Below, in pieces: positions 15,161 to 24,930 of a stretch of DNA of 64,000 nt. The stretch covers positions 2,914,001 to 2,978,000 of the forward strand of contig NZ_CP104582.1 of assembly GCF_029814935.1 (NCBI RefSeq), in the 5' to 3' direction. The notes under the pieces are model-generated. The model was not told the DNA's origin. It was given only the letters and a program-made list of their open reading frames with translations, and made no database searches. This stretch comes from Pseudomonas sp. GD03919. Its GTDB lineage: Bacteria > Pseudomonadota > Gammaproteobacteria > Pseudomonadales > Pseudomonadaceae. Every line of letters starts with the position of its first letter. The first letter of the stretch is position 1. Made by a program: the position numbers and the translations under genes.

Positions 15161-17818
15161 TTAGGCCAGGCTCTTGCTCACCACTTCATAGACATCGCTG
15201 GACAGCTCACCGGAGGCGAGGATGCGCTCCAGCTCGGCCTTCATCAGTGCCTGACGCGCCGAACCGTACTTGCGCCAGCGGGTCAGCGGCGCCAGCAGGC
15301 GCGAGGCGATCTGCGGGTTGAGGGCGTTGAGGGTGATCACCTGGTCGGCGAGAAAGCGGTAGCCCGCACCGTCCGCGCGGTGGAAGTTGACCAGGTTCTG
15401 GTTGGCGAAGGCGCCGATCAGCGCGCGCACCTTGTTCGGGTTCTTCAGGGTGAAGGCTTCGTGCTGCATCAATGCATGCACACGCTCCAGGCCGCCCGGC
15501 AGCGGGCAGCCTGCCTGCACGCTGAACCACTGATCCATGACCAGCGGGTTGTCCTTGAAGAAGTCGGCGAACATGGCCAGGGCCTTGCCCTGCTCTGCCT
15601 CGAACGGCGAGTTGACCAACACAGCCAGGGCCGACAGGCGCTCGGTCATGTTGTCGGCGTTGTCGAACTGATCGACGCAAGCCGCCAGTACCTCGGGTTT
15701 CTCGCTGAGCATCAGGTAGGACAACGCGATGTTCTGCAGACTGCGGCGAGCGAAGTGCGCCGCCTCGGCCACGTAAGGGGTGGCCTTGGAGACTTCGCGG
15801 TTGGCCTGGTAGCGCGCCCACAGCGGCGCGAACAGCGCGTCGGCCAGCGCCTTACGAGCGAACTCGCGGGCGGCGTGAATGGCCTCGACATCCGCCACCT
15901 CACTGATTTCGGTGAGATAGGCCTCGCCCGGCAGCGACAGCATCTCGGCGACCATGGCCTGATCCAGCGACTCGTCTTCAAGCAGGGTGCGCAGCGCGGT
16001 GACCAGACGCTGATCCAGCACCAGGGCTTCACCACGCTGGTGCTGGCCAATCAGTTCCTGCAGTACCTGCACGGACAGCTGCTGGCCGGCTTCCCAGCGG
16101 TTGAAGCCGTCGCTGTCGTGCTGCATGAGGAACATCAGTTGGTCACGGCTGTAGGGGAAGTGCAGCTTGACCGGCGCACTGAAGCCGCGCAGCAAGGAGG
16201 GCAGCGGCTTCTCGGCGACGCCTTCGAAGGTGAAGGTCTGCTCGGCTTCAGTCACCGACAAAACGCGACTGGTGCCCTGCGCCGCGCTTTCGCCCTGCAG
16301 GCGCAGCGGCAGCTCATTGCCCTGGGCATCGAGCAGGCCGAGCGCCACTGGAATCACGAACGGCAGCTTTTCGCTCTGCCCCGGCGTGGCCGGGCAGCTC
16401 TGGCGGAAGGTCAGGCTGTAGGTCTGCGCCGCCTCGTCATAGGCTTCGCTGACGTCGAGACGTGGCGTGCCGGCCTGGGTGTACCAGCGCTTGAACTGGG
16501 TCAGGTCGATGCCGCTGGCATCTTCCATGGCCTTGACGAAATCGTCGCAGGTCACGGCCTGGCCGTCGTGACGCTCGAAGTACAGGTCCGAGCCCTTGCG
16601 GAATAGCTCCGGCCCGAGCAGGGTGTGAATCATGCGCAGTACTTCGGCACCCTTCTCGTAGATGGTCAGGGTGTAGAAGTTGGAGATTTCCATGTACGCG
16701 TCCGGGCGCACCGGGTGAGCCATGGGGCCGGCGTCCTCGGCGAACTGGTGAGTGCGCAGGTAGGCCACGTCTTCAATGCGCTTGACGGTACGCGAGTGAG
16801 TGTCGGCAGAGAACTCGCTGTCGCGGAATACGGTGAAGCCTTCCTTGAGCGACAGCTGGAACCAGTCGCGGCAGGTCACGCGGTTGCCCGACCAGTTGTG
16901 GAAGTACTCGTGTGCCACCACCGCCTCGACGCGCTGATGGGCAGCGTCGGTGGCGGTCTCGGCCTTGGCCAGCACGCAGCTGGAGTTGAAGATGTTGAGG
17001 CCCTTGTTCTCCATGGCGCCCATGTTGAAGTCGTTGACCGCGACGATCATGAAGATGTCCAGGTCATACTCGCGGCCGTAGACCTCCTCGTCCCACTTCA
17101 TCGAGCGCTTGAGGCTGTCCATGGCGTGCTGCACCTTGTCGATGTTCTCCGGCTCGACGTAGATGCGCAGCGCCACTTCGCGGTTGCTCATGGTGGTGAA
17201 GCTGTCCTCGACGCACCAGAGGTCACCGGCGACCAGGGCGAACAGGTAGGCCGGTTTCTTGAACGGGTCTTCCCAGGTGGCCCAGTGACGACCGCCCTCT
17301 TCCGAACCACTGGCAATCGGGTTGCCGTTGGACAGCAGCACCGGGTAGGCATGCTGTTCGGCGCTGACCGTGGTGGTGAATTTGCTCATCACATCCGGGC
17401 GGTCGAGGTAGAAGGTGATCTTGCGAAAGCCCTCGGCCTCGCACTGGGTGCAGAACATGCTGCCGGACTTGTACAGGCCTTCCAGCGCGGTGTTGCTCTC
17501 CGGGTGGATGCGCACACTGCTGTCGACCACGAAGCGTTCCTGCGTCGGCTGCAGGGTCAGGTGGCTGTCGGTCAGCGTATAGTCGCCCTCGCCCAGCTCG
17601 CGGTCATCGAGCTTGAGCTCCAGCAGTTCAAGCTGCTGACCATCCAGCACCAGTTTCGGCAGGCCAGCGCCGGCGGCAGGGTTGCGACGCATGACCAGTT
17701 GCGCGTGCACCAGGCTGTGATCCTCGAACAACTCGAAGGTCAGGTGGGTCTCGTCGATCAGGTAGTCGGGAACCTGATAGTCCTTCAGATAAATGGTCTT
17801 GGATTGTTCGGTGCGCAT
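15161..17818 (-). CDS. pepN: Aminopeptidase N
   Basis: An 885-residue M1-family zinc aminopeptidase of full length for PepN. It shows the exopeptidase motif GAMEN and the zinc site HEYFHNW (HExxH) with the downstream Glu in SLKEGFTVFRD. The N-terminal beta domain and the long helical C-terminal domain are both present. It removes N-terminal residues from peptides in the cytoplasm. No operon partner is obvious; the DUF2797 gene lies 51 bases upstream on the same strand and may be co-transcribed. Confidence 0.97.
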   Translation of the reverse strand: MRTEQSKTIYLKDYQVPDYLIDETHLTFELFEDHSLVHAQLVMRRNPAAGAGLPKLVLDGQQLELLELKLDDRELGEGDYTLTDSHLTLQPTQERFVVDSSVRIHPESNTALEGLYKSGSMFCTQCEAEGFRKITFYLDRPDVMSKFTTTVSAEQHAYPVLLSNGNPIASGSEEGGRHWATWEDPFKKPAYLFALVAGDLWCVEDSFTTMSNREVALRIYVEPENIDKVQHAMDSLKRSMKWDEEVYGREYDLDIFMIVAVNDFNMGAMENKGLNIFNSSCVLAKAETATDAAHQRVEAVVAHEYFHNWSGNRVTCRDWFQLSLKEGFTVFRDSEFSADTHSRTVKRIEDVAYLRTHQFAEDAGPMAHPVRPDAYMEISNFYTLTIYEKGAEVLRMIHTLLGPELFRKGSDLYFERHDGQAVTCDDFVKAMEDASGIDLTQFKRWYTQAGTPRLDVSEAYDEAAQTYSLTFRQSCPATPGQSEKLPFVIPVALGLLDAQGNELPLRLQGESAAQGTSRVLSVTEAEQTFTFEGVAEKPLPSLLRGFSAPVKLHFPYSRDQLMFLMQHDSDGFNRWEAGQQLSVQVLQELIGQHQRGEALVLDQRLVTALRTLLEDESLDQAMVAEMLSLPGEAYLTEISEVADVEAIHAAREFARKALADALFAPLWARYQANREVSKATPYVAEAAHFARRSLQNIALSYLMLSEKPEVLAACVDQFDNADNMTERLSALAVLVNSPFEAEQGKALAMFADFFKDNPLVMDQWFSVQAGCPLPGGLERVHALMQHEAFTLKNPNKVRALIGAFANQNLVNFHRADGAGYRFLADQVITLNALNPQIASRLLAPLTRWRKYGSARQALMKAELERILASGELSSDVYEVVSKSLA

Positions 17819-17869
17819 GGTTCTTGGCCTCTCGTCTGCGGCGCCCCGGGCGCCGGTGGCAATCGGGTG

Positions 17870-18706
17870 TCAGGCGGCGATCTCGTGGATGGCCAACTGA
17901 TAGGCGGTGTACTTGCGGATATTGATCACGCCGGTGTCGAACATCAGGTACTGGCCCTTGATACCGAGCAGAGTACCTTCGGCCAGCGGCTGCTTGTCCA
18001 GGTTGAAGCTGCTGATCTTGGCCGGGTAGGCCTCGATGGGGTAACGAATTTCCAGCACCTCGGCGGCGGACAGCGGCTGAATGGCTTGCAGACCGAAGCG
18101 CTGCTGCAGCTCGGCAATGCCCGCGCCACAGCTGTCGAACAATTGCTCGCGAATCGCCAGCAGATCGACCGGCACGGCATCGCCCTTGAGCAGCGCGCGC
18201 CAGTTGGTCTTGTCCGCCACCTGGCTACGCAACAGGTCCTCGACGAAACCGGACTGCTGCCGCGTGGCCACGCGCAGGATGGGTAGCGCCTGGGTCGCAC
18301 CCTGGTCGATCCAGCGTGTCGGCACCTGACTGGCACGGGTGATGCCGACCTTCACGCCACTGGAGTTGGCCAGGTAGACGATGTGATCGGTCATGCAGAA
18401 CTGCTCGCCCCAGCTCGGCTCGCGGCAAGTGCCTTGATCGTAATGGCAGCGCTCCGGACTCATGATGCAAACGTCGCATTGCGCCAGCTTCTGCATGCAG
18501 GGGTAGCAGTAGCCCTGGCTGAAGCTGGTCTTGGTCTTGCGCCCGCAGTGCGTGCAATGGATGGCGCCGAGGTATTCCAGGCGCAGGTGCTTGCCCACCA
18601 GCGGGTTGACCGGTACTTCTTCGTCGCCCAGGCGGAAAGCGTATTGCACCGGTGCGTCCAGGTGCGCCTTCATCTTGCTCAGCGAGCCACGTCCCAATTC
18701 ACTCAT
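17870..18706 (-). CDS. DUF2797 zinc-ribbon protein
   Basis: A 278-residue protein. ATG 18706 (MSELGRGSLSKMKAHL) overlaps the stop of the DUF1315 gene by one base, which decides the start. A Cys-rich N-terminal section (CTHCGRKT, CYPCMQKLAQCDVC, CREPSWGEQFC) looks like one or more zinc sites. It is followed by a GIY-YIG-like segment (VYLANSSGVKVGITRASQVPTRW) typical of DUF2797. Function is unknown; the family is conserved in Pseudomonas beside DUF1315 and pepN. Confidence 0.85.
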   Translation of the reverse strand: MSELGRGSLSKMKAHLDAPVQYAFRLGDEEVPVNPLVGKHLRLEYLGAIHCTHCGRKTKTSFSQGYCYPCMQKLAQCDVCIMSPERCHYDQGTCREPSWGEQFCMTDHIVYLANSSGVKVGITRASQVPTRWIDQGATQALPILRVATRQQSGFVEDLLRSQVADKTNWRALLKGDAVPVDLLAIREQLFDSCGAGIAELQQRFGLQAIQPLSAAEVLEIRYPIEAYPAKISSFNLDKQPLAEGTLLGIKGQYLMFDTGVINIRKYTAYQLAIHEIAA

Positions 18707-18969
18707 CAGTGCAGGGTATCCGAGGACTTGAACAGCAGGTTGGGTACCGGCTCGGATTTGCTGCTGCATTCCTGAGGGCCCATGTAACCAGTGCGCTCTT
18801 CCTCCGGCAGGTTCTGCATTTCCCAGGCGATCATCGCCTGCAGGCTCAGCTCTTTCTGTTCCTGAGTCAGCTTGCGGCCGTCCGGCCATTTACCGATTTC
18901 CACGGCCAGCTTGAGGCTCTCGTAGATTTCCGGGGTGATGTTTTCAATCGCATCGAGAAAGGACGACAT
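18706..18969 (-). CDS. DUF1315 family protein
   Basis: An 87-residue acidic protein starting MSSFLDAIENITPEIYESLK, with the conserved WPDGRKLTQEQ and EERTGYMG segments of DUF1315 (YeaC-like). The stop and the next start share one base (TGATG), so it is translationally coupled to DUF2797. Function unknown. Confidence 0.85.
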   Translation of the reverse strand: MSSFLDAIENITPEIYESLKLAVEIGKWPDGRKLTQEQKELSLQAMIAWEMQNLPEEERTGYMGPQECSSKSEPVPNLLFKSSDTLH

Positions 18970-19032
18970 ACAGGTCTCCAAATAAATCGTAGGGCCGGCC
19001 GGGCGGCGTTCCGCTTCAGCCCACCAAATGCA

Positions 19033-19887
19033 TCAGCGTCTTGCCAGCATACCGCCAAGCAGCCCGGTCAGGCAGCCGATGAGCAGGCCACCCACATGTG
19101 CCGCATTGGCAATGGCGCCAATACCCAGCGTTTCGAAGATGCCGGTCATGCAGACCACCAGCCAGATCAGCATCATCACCAGCACGCCGGGCGGCAGGCG
19201 ATAAACCGGGTTCGGCGCCAGGCGCTGGTAGATCCAGCAATGCCCGAGCAGGCCGTAGAGCACACCGGACAAGCCGCCAAACAGTGACGGCCCAGCCCAC
19301 CAGTATTGAGCGAAATTGGAAGCGAAGCCGAACAGCAGGGTCAGCCCCAGGAGGCCGATGGCCCCTTGGCGAAACTCGATGCGCCGACCCAGCTCCCAGT
19401 ACCACAGGCTGTTCATCGCCAGGTGCAGCCAGCCGAAGTGGATCAGCATGGGCGTGATCAGGCGCCACCACTGGCCGCTATCGAGCGTGGCCTCAAGGTA
19501 AGTCAGATAGATGCGCTCGCCGTCGATTCGAAAATCAACGAAGCTCAGCCAGCGGATTGCCGAGAAATTATCGCCCGCCCAGGTCACGGCGAAGACGATA
19601 AAGGTCGCCAGCAGCATCAGGCCCGTCACCGGGCTGCGCCGTAACTGGGCAACAAACCCCTCACGCACCGGCGCCGGCCTGGCCGGCAATTCGGCACCCG
19701 CGTCGCCCTGCGGATGGCGCACGTAAAGCTCACGCACCTGCTCGGCGAGCTCCTCACTCGGCACCCAGAGCACCTGTTGCCCACCCTCTTCCGCCACCCG
19801 GTGCGGCACTCGCAGACGCTGCAACAGGGCGACGAAGCCGCTCAAATCGGTATCCAGCGGCAAGCGCAAAACTACGACTGCCGTCAT
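19033..19887 (-). CDS. glpG: Rhomboid family intramembrane serine protease (GlpG-like)
   Basis: A 284-residue protein. An N-terminal cytoplasmic domain (about 1-85) precedes six membrane helices. Catalytic Ser lies in FGGLSGVLYGL and catalytic His in NAAHVGGLLIG; the WxR-type motif precedes HLAMNSLWYWELG. It cleaves single-pass membrane proteins within the bilayer. It overlaps the upstream phosphatase gene by four bases, so both probably share a transcript with nadK. Confidence 0.9.
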   Translation of the reverse strand: MTAVVVLRLPLDTDLSGFVALLQRLRVPHRVAEEGGQQVLWVPSEELAEQVRELYVRHPQGDAGAELPARPAPVREGFVAQLRRSPVTGLMLLATFIVFAVTWAGDNFSAIRWLSFVDFRIDGERIYLTYLEATLDSGQWWRLITPMLIHFGWLHLAMNSLWYWELGRRIEFRQGAIGLLGLTLLFGFASNFAQYWWAGPSLFGGLSGVLYGLLGHCWIYQRLAPNPVYRLPPGVLVMMLIWLVVCMTGIFETLGIGAIANAAHVGGLLIGCLTGLLGGMLARR

Positions 19888-20858
19888 CGCGGCGCCTCCT
19901 GCGGGTCGACATCAACCCAGACGAATTTATCGGCATCCAGGCGCATTTCCTGGTCCAGGCGATAAGCCACCAGGCGGCCACCGACCACCGCGCTGTAATC
20001 CAGGCAGGCCAGGTTGGGCCGAATCGGCGCCGGCTTGCCACGCCGCCAGTAGTGCCCAACGAACAGCAGCGGCTCGTGCGCGCCATAGCGCAGCAGTTCG
20101 TCCTTCTGCAGCTCGCTCAGCGGCGTCTGCGCCGCCAACTCCGGCAGGGCATCGGGCTGGAAGACGATATCGCCATAAGTCTGCGGATTTTCTTCCCAGA
20201 ACTTGGTACGGAAATAGGAACGGGTAAAGCCGTCACCACCGGTCAGAGTCAGGCCATGCGGCAGGCGCATGTCGGTGCCACGCAAGAGGCGGTCGAGCGC
20301 CATGTTGGCGAAACTGCCCGGTACGGCTGCAGCCTGAAGGAAATGCTCGTCGATGCAACCATCGGGGAACTGGGCCTTGAGCGGCGCGATCAGCTCGGCG
20401 TCCCAGCAGGCATGCACCACGCGGAAGCGCCCGGCGTCGATGAACAGTGGCATCTCGTAGAACCAGCGCAGAAATTCGCGCCATTCCTGCGGATAAGCCT
20501 CGAACTGCGCCAGGGTTTCGCGCATCAGGCGCTGATGCCGTGGGCTGTGTTCGCGCACGTACTGGCGGCCACTACCCGGCGGCGCCGGTGTGCTCCAGCC
20601 CAGCGCGTTGAACTCATGGTTGCCCATGATGCACAGCGCCTGACCGGCACGCACCATATCATGCACCAGATGCAGGGTTTCGCGAATACCCGGGCCACGG
20701 TCGACCAGATCACCGAGGAAGATCGCCATGCGCGTCGGATGGCGCCACACACCGCTCTGCCGGCTGTAACCCAGGCGTTCGAGCAGACGTTCGAGGGTGC
20801 GCGCACAACCGTGGATATCACCGATCAGGTCATAACCACGATGGGGGTCGAGGGACAT
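19884..20858 (-). CDS. Metallophosphoesterase (serine/threonine phosphatase type)
   Basis: A 324-residue calcineurin-like enzyme with the metal ligands in order: GDIHGC (residues 13-18), GDLVDRGPG and GNHEFNALGW, plus a late GHYWRRG. Length and motifs fit bacterial PrpE/ApaH-related phosphatases; the substrate is not predictable. It starts immediately beside the nadK stop and overlaps the rhomboid gene, so nadK-phosphatase-rhomboid form one unit. Confidence 0.88.
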   Translation of the reverse strand: MSLDPHRGYDLIGDIHGCARTLERLLERLGYSRQSGVWRHPTRMAIFLGDLVDRGPGIRETLHLVHDMVRAGQALCIMGNHEFNALGWSTPAPPGSGRQYVREHSPRHQRLMRETLAQFEAYPQEWREFLRWFYEMPLFIDAGRFRVVHACWDAELIAPLKAQFPDGCIDEHFLQAAAVPGSFANMALDRLLRGTDMRLPHGLTLTGGDGFTRSYFRTKFWEENPQTYGDIVFQPDALPELAAQTPLSELQKDELLRYGAHEPLLFVGHYWRRGKPAPIRPNLACLDYSAVVGGRLVAYRLDQEMRLDADKFVWVDVDPQEAPR

Positions 20859-21746
20859 TCAGTCCTGCCCTCCCAGGCGGCTGCCCCAACCCAGTTTGGT
20901 CCGGCAGACCTCATAGTAGTTGTGATCCAGCGGATGGATCAGGCGCAGCTTCTGCGCCTTCTTGGCCACATGCAGGGTATCGCCCGGCGCGCAGGTGAAA
21001 TGATTCTGGCCGTCACAGGAGACCTGCGGATAAATGGTCATATCCGGCGACACCACCACCTTCAGTTCACTGTGCCCGTCAACCACGATGGGCCGGCTGG
21101 ACAGAGTATGTGGGTACATCGGCACGACCACGATGGCATCGAGCTTGGGATGCATGATCGGCCCGCCAGCGGACAGCGCGTAAGCGGTAGACCCCGTGGG
21201 CGTGGCGACGATCAGGCCGTCGGCCTTCTGGCTGCAGACGAACTGGCCATCGATGTACAGCTCGAACTCGATCATCCGCGTCGACTTGCCGGGGTGCAGC
21301 ACCACGTCATTGAGCGCATCGCCCTGGCCGATGGCTTCGCCCTGGCGGCGAACTTCGGCCTCGAGCAGGAAGCGGTTCTCGGTCAGGTACTGCCCTTCGA
21401 GCACCTGCGCCACTTTCAGCTCCAGCTCATCGGGGCGGATATCGGTGAGAAAGCCCAGGCTGCCACGGTTGATCCCCAGCACCGGAACCTTGTGCCGCGC
21501 CAGGGCACGTGCCGCGCCGAGCATGCTGCCGTCACCGCCGACGACAATCACCAGGTCGCAGACCTCGCCCAGCATCTTGCGCGAGGAGGTCTGCAGGCCG
21601 TGGCCGGGCAATACATCGGCGATGGTGTCTTCGAGAATCACATGCAGGTGGCGGTCGAGCAGAAAGCGCTTGAGCCGACGCACGGTCTCCAGCACCCGCG
21701 TACTGCCCAGACGCCCGATGATGCCAACATTGCGAAATTGCTCCAT
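20859..21746 (-). CDS. nadK: NAD kinase
   Basis: A 295-residue ATP-NAD kinase making NADP. The GGDGS motif (VVVGGDGSMLGAAR), NRGSLGFLTDI and the NAD-binding ATPTGSTAYALSAGGPI are all intact. ATG 21746 (MEQFRNVGIIGR) gives the standard Pseudomonas N-terminus. It is transcribed divergently from the DUF1853 gene and heads the operon with the phosphatase and rhomboid genes. Confidence 0.97.
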   Translation of the reverse strand: MEQFRNVGIIGRLGSTRVLETVRRLKRFLLDRHLHVILEDTIADVLPGHGLQTSSRKMLGEVCDLVIVVGGDGSMLGAARALARHKVPVLGINRGSLGFLTDIRPDELELKVAQVLEGQYLTENRFLLEAEVRRQGEAIGQGDALNDVVLHPGKSTRMIEFELYIDGQFVCSQKADGLIVATPTGSTAYALSAGGPIMHPKLDAIVVVPMYPHTLSSRPIVVDGHSELKVVVSPDMTIYPQVSCDGQNHFTCAPGDTLHVAKKAQKLRLIHPLDHNYYEVCRTKLGWGSRLGGQD

Positions 21747-21843
21747 GGGACTCCCGACAGACAGATAAGAAACGATGAGGGATTATCGGCCAAAGCTCTG
21801 GCCGGCAGCAAACCGCCTCTGTTACTGCGCTATGCTCGGGGCC

Positions 21844-22776
21844 ATGAGCAATCCCGAACTGTTGCATAACCTGCTGCTCGAGCTGCGCACCCCGGCGGTG
21901 CGCGATCTGGCCTGGGCACTGCTCTCGCCCGCCTTGCTGGCCAACACCACACCAGCCCAGCGTCATCCGCTGCAGGCCAGTTGCTGGACGCGGCAACCGC
22001 AGCGACTGGCTGACTGGCTCGTGCAGCAGGACAACGATGCCGATGCCCTGCATGCCTGGCTGGCCGCGAAACCGGTGCGCCGCCTCGGTCTCTATTACGA
22101 ACACCTGTGGCAGTTCGCCCTGCATGCAGCACCGGATGTCGAGGTCGTCGCCGCCAACCTGCCGATCCGCCAGAACGGCCAGACCCTGGGCGAACTGGAC
22201 CTGCTGCTGCGCGACGAAGAAGGCGAACACCATCTTGAATTGGCGGTGAAGTTCTACCTGGGCACGGGTAGCGGCGACGCCGCTGACTGGCTGGGCCCGG
22301 GCAGCCAGGATCGGCTCGATCTGAAACTGGGCCACCTCACGCAACACCAATTGCCCCTGTCTGCGCGCCGCGAGGCACGGGGAGCGCTGAACGCCCTGCA
22401 ACTGGACGAAACCCGATCCGTCTTCTGGCTCGGCGGCTATCTGTTCTATCCCTGGCCCGACGACTGCACACCGCCGCGAGGCGCCAACCGCGAACACTGC
22501 CGGGGGCGCTGGCTGCATCGACGTCACTGGCATGACTTTGCCGCGACAGCGCCTGGCGCGCACTGGCAGCCGCTACCGCGACTGGCCTGGCTGGCACCGG
22601 CACTGGTGAATGCCGACGGGGTCTGGTCCGATGAAATGCTCCAGCAATGGCTGAACACACTGCGCCCGGAGGCTCAGGCGCAACTGCTGGTACGGCTGGA
22701 GGAGGATCAGGCCGGGGATTGGCGAGAGGTCGAGCGGATATTTCTGGTCAACGACCAATGGCCGGTGCATTCGTAG
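21844..22776 (+). CDS. DUF1853 family protein
   Basis: A 310-residue protein. I chose ATG 21844 (MSNPELLHNLL); a more upstream ATG at 21832 is possible. It contains FLGTGSGD-like and DRLDLKLGHLTQHQL segments and the YLFYPWPDDC stretch seen in DUF1853 proteins, a PD-(D/E)XK-like family of unknown role (compare LELAVKFYLG). The TAG stop lies in the first bases of a REP. Confidence 0.8.
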   Translation: MSNPELLHNLLLELRTPAVRDLAWALLSPALLANTTPAQRHPLQASCWTRQPQRLADWLVQQDNDADALHAWLAAKPVRRLGLYYEHLWQFALHAAPDVEVVAANLPIRQNGQTLGELDLLLRDEEGEHHLELAVKFYLGTGSGDAADWLGPGSQDRLDLKLGHLTQHQLPLSARREARGALNALQLDETRSVFWLGGYLFYPWPDDCTPPRGANREHCRGRWLHRRHWHDFAATAPGAHWQPLPRLAWLAPALVNADGVWSDEMLQQWLNTLRPEAQAQLLVRLEEDQAGDWREVERIFLVNDQWPVHS

Positions 22777-22833
22777 CCCGGATGCAATCCGGGACGTATG
22801 CGCCTGCAATCCCCGGATTTCATCCGGGCTACG
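22772..22833. repeat. Paired REP elements (BIME-like)
   Basis: cgtagcccggatgcaatccggg followed by an inverted second unit ending catccgggctacg. It lies between convergent genes and supplies the stop codon of the DUF1853 gene. It is the intact counterpart of the REP split by the IS. Confidence 0.85.
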
Positions 22834-22855
22834 CTTGCCCCAGAGCCTGCGCCGA

Positions 22856-23965
22856 TCAACGGCTACGTTCGGTACGCCCACCGGAACGGGCCAGATACCC
22901 TGCGCCGCTCTCACAGAGCAGCGCATCGCGTTGCACCGCCGGCAGGGCGTCCAGGCCACCGCGCAGGGCGTAAACGCTGTAGCCCAGTTGCGCGAGCAGA
23001 AACACCGCACTGCTGCTGCGCTTGCCGCTGTCGCAGTAACACAGATAGGTACGCGAGCGATCCAGCAGGCGCGCCTTGAGGCGTAACAGCTGCAACGGCA
23101 TATGCAGCGCCTGCAGCGCATGCGCCTGCTCGTATTCTTCCTGCAGCCGTACATCCAGCCATTGCGCGCCCTGCGTCAGCAACCTGGCTGCCTCCCCCAG
23201 CGATACTTCGGCGACCACCGGCGCCTTGAGCAGGGCGAAGAAATCCTGGCGATCCAGGCGCAGCACGCTGCCAGCCTCGACCATGGTTACCGTGGCATTG
23301 CGCGGCCGGTCGGCCAGCAGCGCTTCTTCACCGAAGCAGGCGCCGACTTCCAGCTCGGCCAGCACCTGACGGTCGCTGCCGGCACTGCGAATCACCTCGG
23401 CGCGGCCACTTTCCAGGAAATAACAACAATCGCCAGTGGCACCCTCTTCGATAATCTGGCTGCCGGCTGCCAGCTCGACTTTGTGCAGCCGGCCCAGCAT
23501 GCTCTGCACGTTGGCCGGCGGCACCTTGGCGAACAACGGATTCTCCAGCAGGCGCTCCAGCCACTCGATATCGGCGCCGCCCTGTTGCAACGCCAGCAAC
23601 AGATCCTGATGCGCCAGGCGCCAGGTCAGCAGGCGGTCGAGCGTGGCACTGTCGATGATCAGCACGCTGACATCACTCAGGGCACGGGCATCATGCAAAC
23701 GCGGCAAACCGGGCGACAACGGGTGACAACTGATCTCGCTGCCGGCCTGCACCCTTTGCGTACGCCCGTTGGCATCCTGCAACTGCAACTCACCGGCCAG
23801 CAGGTAGCAGGTCAGCCGCGCCTGATCGCCCTGGCGAAACAGCAACTGCCCGGCCAACAGCGGTTGTGGCACCAACTGGCTGCGCAACTCGCGCCACTGC
23901 TGCGCGGAAAGCGCATTAAGCGGCGTCAGGCTGCGCAGTTGTTCCGGGGTAAGGGGTTCGCTCAT
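22856..23965 (-). CDS. Two cyclic-nucleotide-binding domains fused to a rhodanese domain
   Basis: A 369-residue protein. Residues about 15-120 form a first cNMP-binding-like domain (LLFRQGDQARLTCYLLAGEL) and about 140-250 a second, better conserved one (IIEEGATGDCCYFLESGRAEV; GACFGEEALLADRPRNATV). A C-terminal rhodanese domain (about 260-350) has the active-site loop CDSGKRS. There is no DNA-binding domain, so it probably couples nucleotide or redox sensing to sulfur transfer or protein contacts. Whether it binds cAMP is untested. Confidence 0.85.
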   Translation of the reverse strand: MSEPLTPEQLRSLTPLNALSAQQWRELRSQLVPQPLLAGQLLFRQGDQARLTCYLLAGELQLQDANGRTQRVQAGSEISCHPLSPGLPRLHDARALSDVSVLIIDSATLDRLLTWRLAHQDLLLALQQGGADIEWLERLLENPLFAKVPPANVQSMLGRLHKVELAAGSQIIEEGATGDCCYFLESGRAEVIRSAGSDRQVLAELEVGACFGEEALLADRPRNATVTMVEAGSVLRLDRQDFFALLKAPVVAEVSLGEAARLLTQGAQWLDVRLQEEYEQAHALQALHMPLQLLRLKARLLDRSRTYLCYCDSGKRSSSAVFLLAQLGYSVYALRGGLDALPAVQRDALLCESGAGYLARSGGRTERSR

Positions 23966-23986
23966 GAGGGTTCCAGGCTCCGCTGG

Positions 23987-24928
23987 TCAAACCTGAGTGT
24001 AGTCGGCATCTGCGCCCATCAGAGCCCGACGCCCTTGCAAGCCGCCAGTATGAATGAAGATCAGCCGACTGCCGCGGGCAAGTTGCGCACTTTCGCAGAA
24101 ATCACGCAGCGCCATCAGCGCCTTGCCGGTATAAACCGGCTCCAGTGGTACAGCGCTGGCCTGCTCGGTGTCATGGATGAACTGACGCAAGGGCGCGTCG
24201 AGCCGCGCAAAACCGCCACGCGCCGCTTCGATCAACTGGTAACGCCGCCCTGCCACCCTGGCCTCATCGAGTAGCGTGGCGACCTGACTGGCGACACCGT
24301 GGCTGCCCGGCACGGCCATGGCACCGAACAGCATGCGCCGTTGCTCGGCCAGGGCCACGCCGGCCAACGTCGTGCCCGTGCCGGCCGCCAGCCACCAGGC
24401 ATCGAAATCCGGCCAGCCGATATTGGCCAATTGCGCTTCAGCCATCGCCACCAGAGCGCTGCAGCCCTGAGCGCCCATCAGCCCCAGGCCACCCTCACCG
24501 ACCACCTGGAAATTCGGGTAACGCGCCAGCCAGGGCATCCAGAAATCCGCCTGATGACGCGCACGATAACCGCCATAACCCAACCAGTGCAGGTGCATGC
24601 CCATGCGCTGCAGATCATCGATAGTCGGAGTCTGCTGTGGCTCACCGCGCAACAGTCCAACACAGGCGAAGCCGAAACGCTGGCCCGCCGCCGCCAGGGC
24701 ATGCAGGTGATTGGAATGCGCACCACCCAGACTGATCACGCCCGGTGCGCCAGCAGCCATGGCCTGCTGAGGATGGGGTTCGAGCTTGAACCATTTGTTG
24801 CCGGACAGCAGCGGATCGACAAGATCGAGCCGCAGGCAGGCGAGCTCGACACCCGCGGCCTCGAGCCAGGGCAGACTCACGCGCTGCAGCGGCGCCGTCG
24901 GGCGCCAGTGGGAAATGCGTAACGCCAA
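23987..24928 (-). CDS. D-cysteine desulfhydrase / ACC deaminase family PLP enzyme
   Basis: A 313-residue fold-type II PLP enzyme. The Schiff-base Lys is in LSGNKWFKLEP, followed by the SLGGAHSNHLHALAAAG loop. The family splits D-cysteine to pyruvate, sulfide and ammonia, or deaminates 1-aminocyclopropane-1-carboxylate; by eye these cannot be separated and D-cysteine desulfhydrase is the commoner function. It is 21 bases downstream of the coiled-coil gene's direction of travel and probably shares its transcript. Confidence 0.8.
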   Translation of the reverse strand: MALRISHWRPTAPLQRVSLPWLEAAGVELACLRLDLVDPLLSGNKWFKLEPHPQQAMAAGAPGVISLGGAHSNHLHALAAAGQRFGFACVGLLRGEPQQTPTIDDLQRMGMHLHWLGYGGYRARHQADFWMPWLARYPNFQVVGEGGLGLMGAQGCSALVAMAEAQLANIGWPDFDAWWLAAGTGTTLAGVALAEQRRMLFGAMAVPGSHGVASQVATLLDEARVAGRRYQLIEAARGGFARLDAPLRQFIHDTEQASAVPLEPVYTGKALMALRDFCESAQLARGSRLIFIHTGGLQGRRALMGADADYTQV

Positions 24929-24930
24929 CG

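Noticed and set aside
16625..18286. 553-codon plus-strand frame opposite pepN and DUF2797
   Set aside because: Spans two genuine reverse-strand genes and their intergenic space; no domain recognised.
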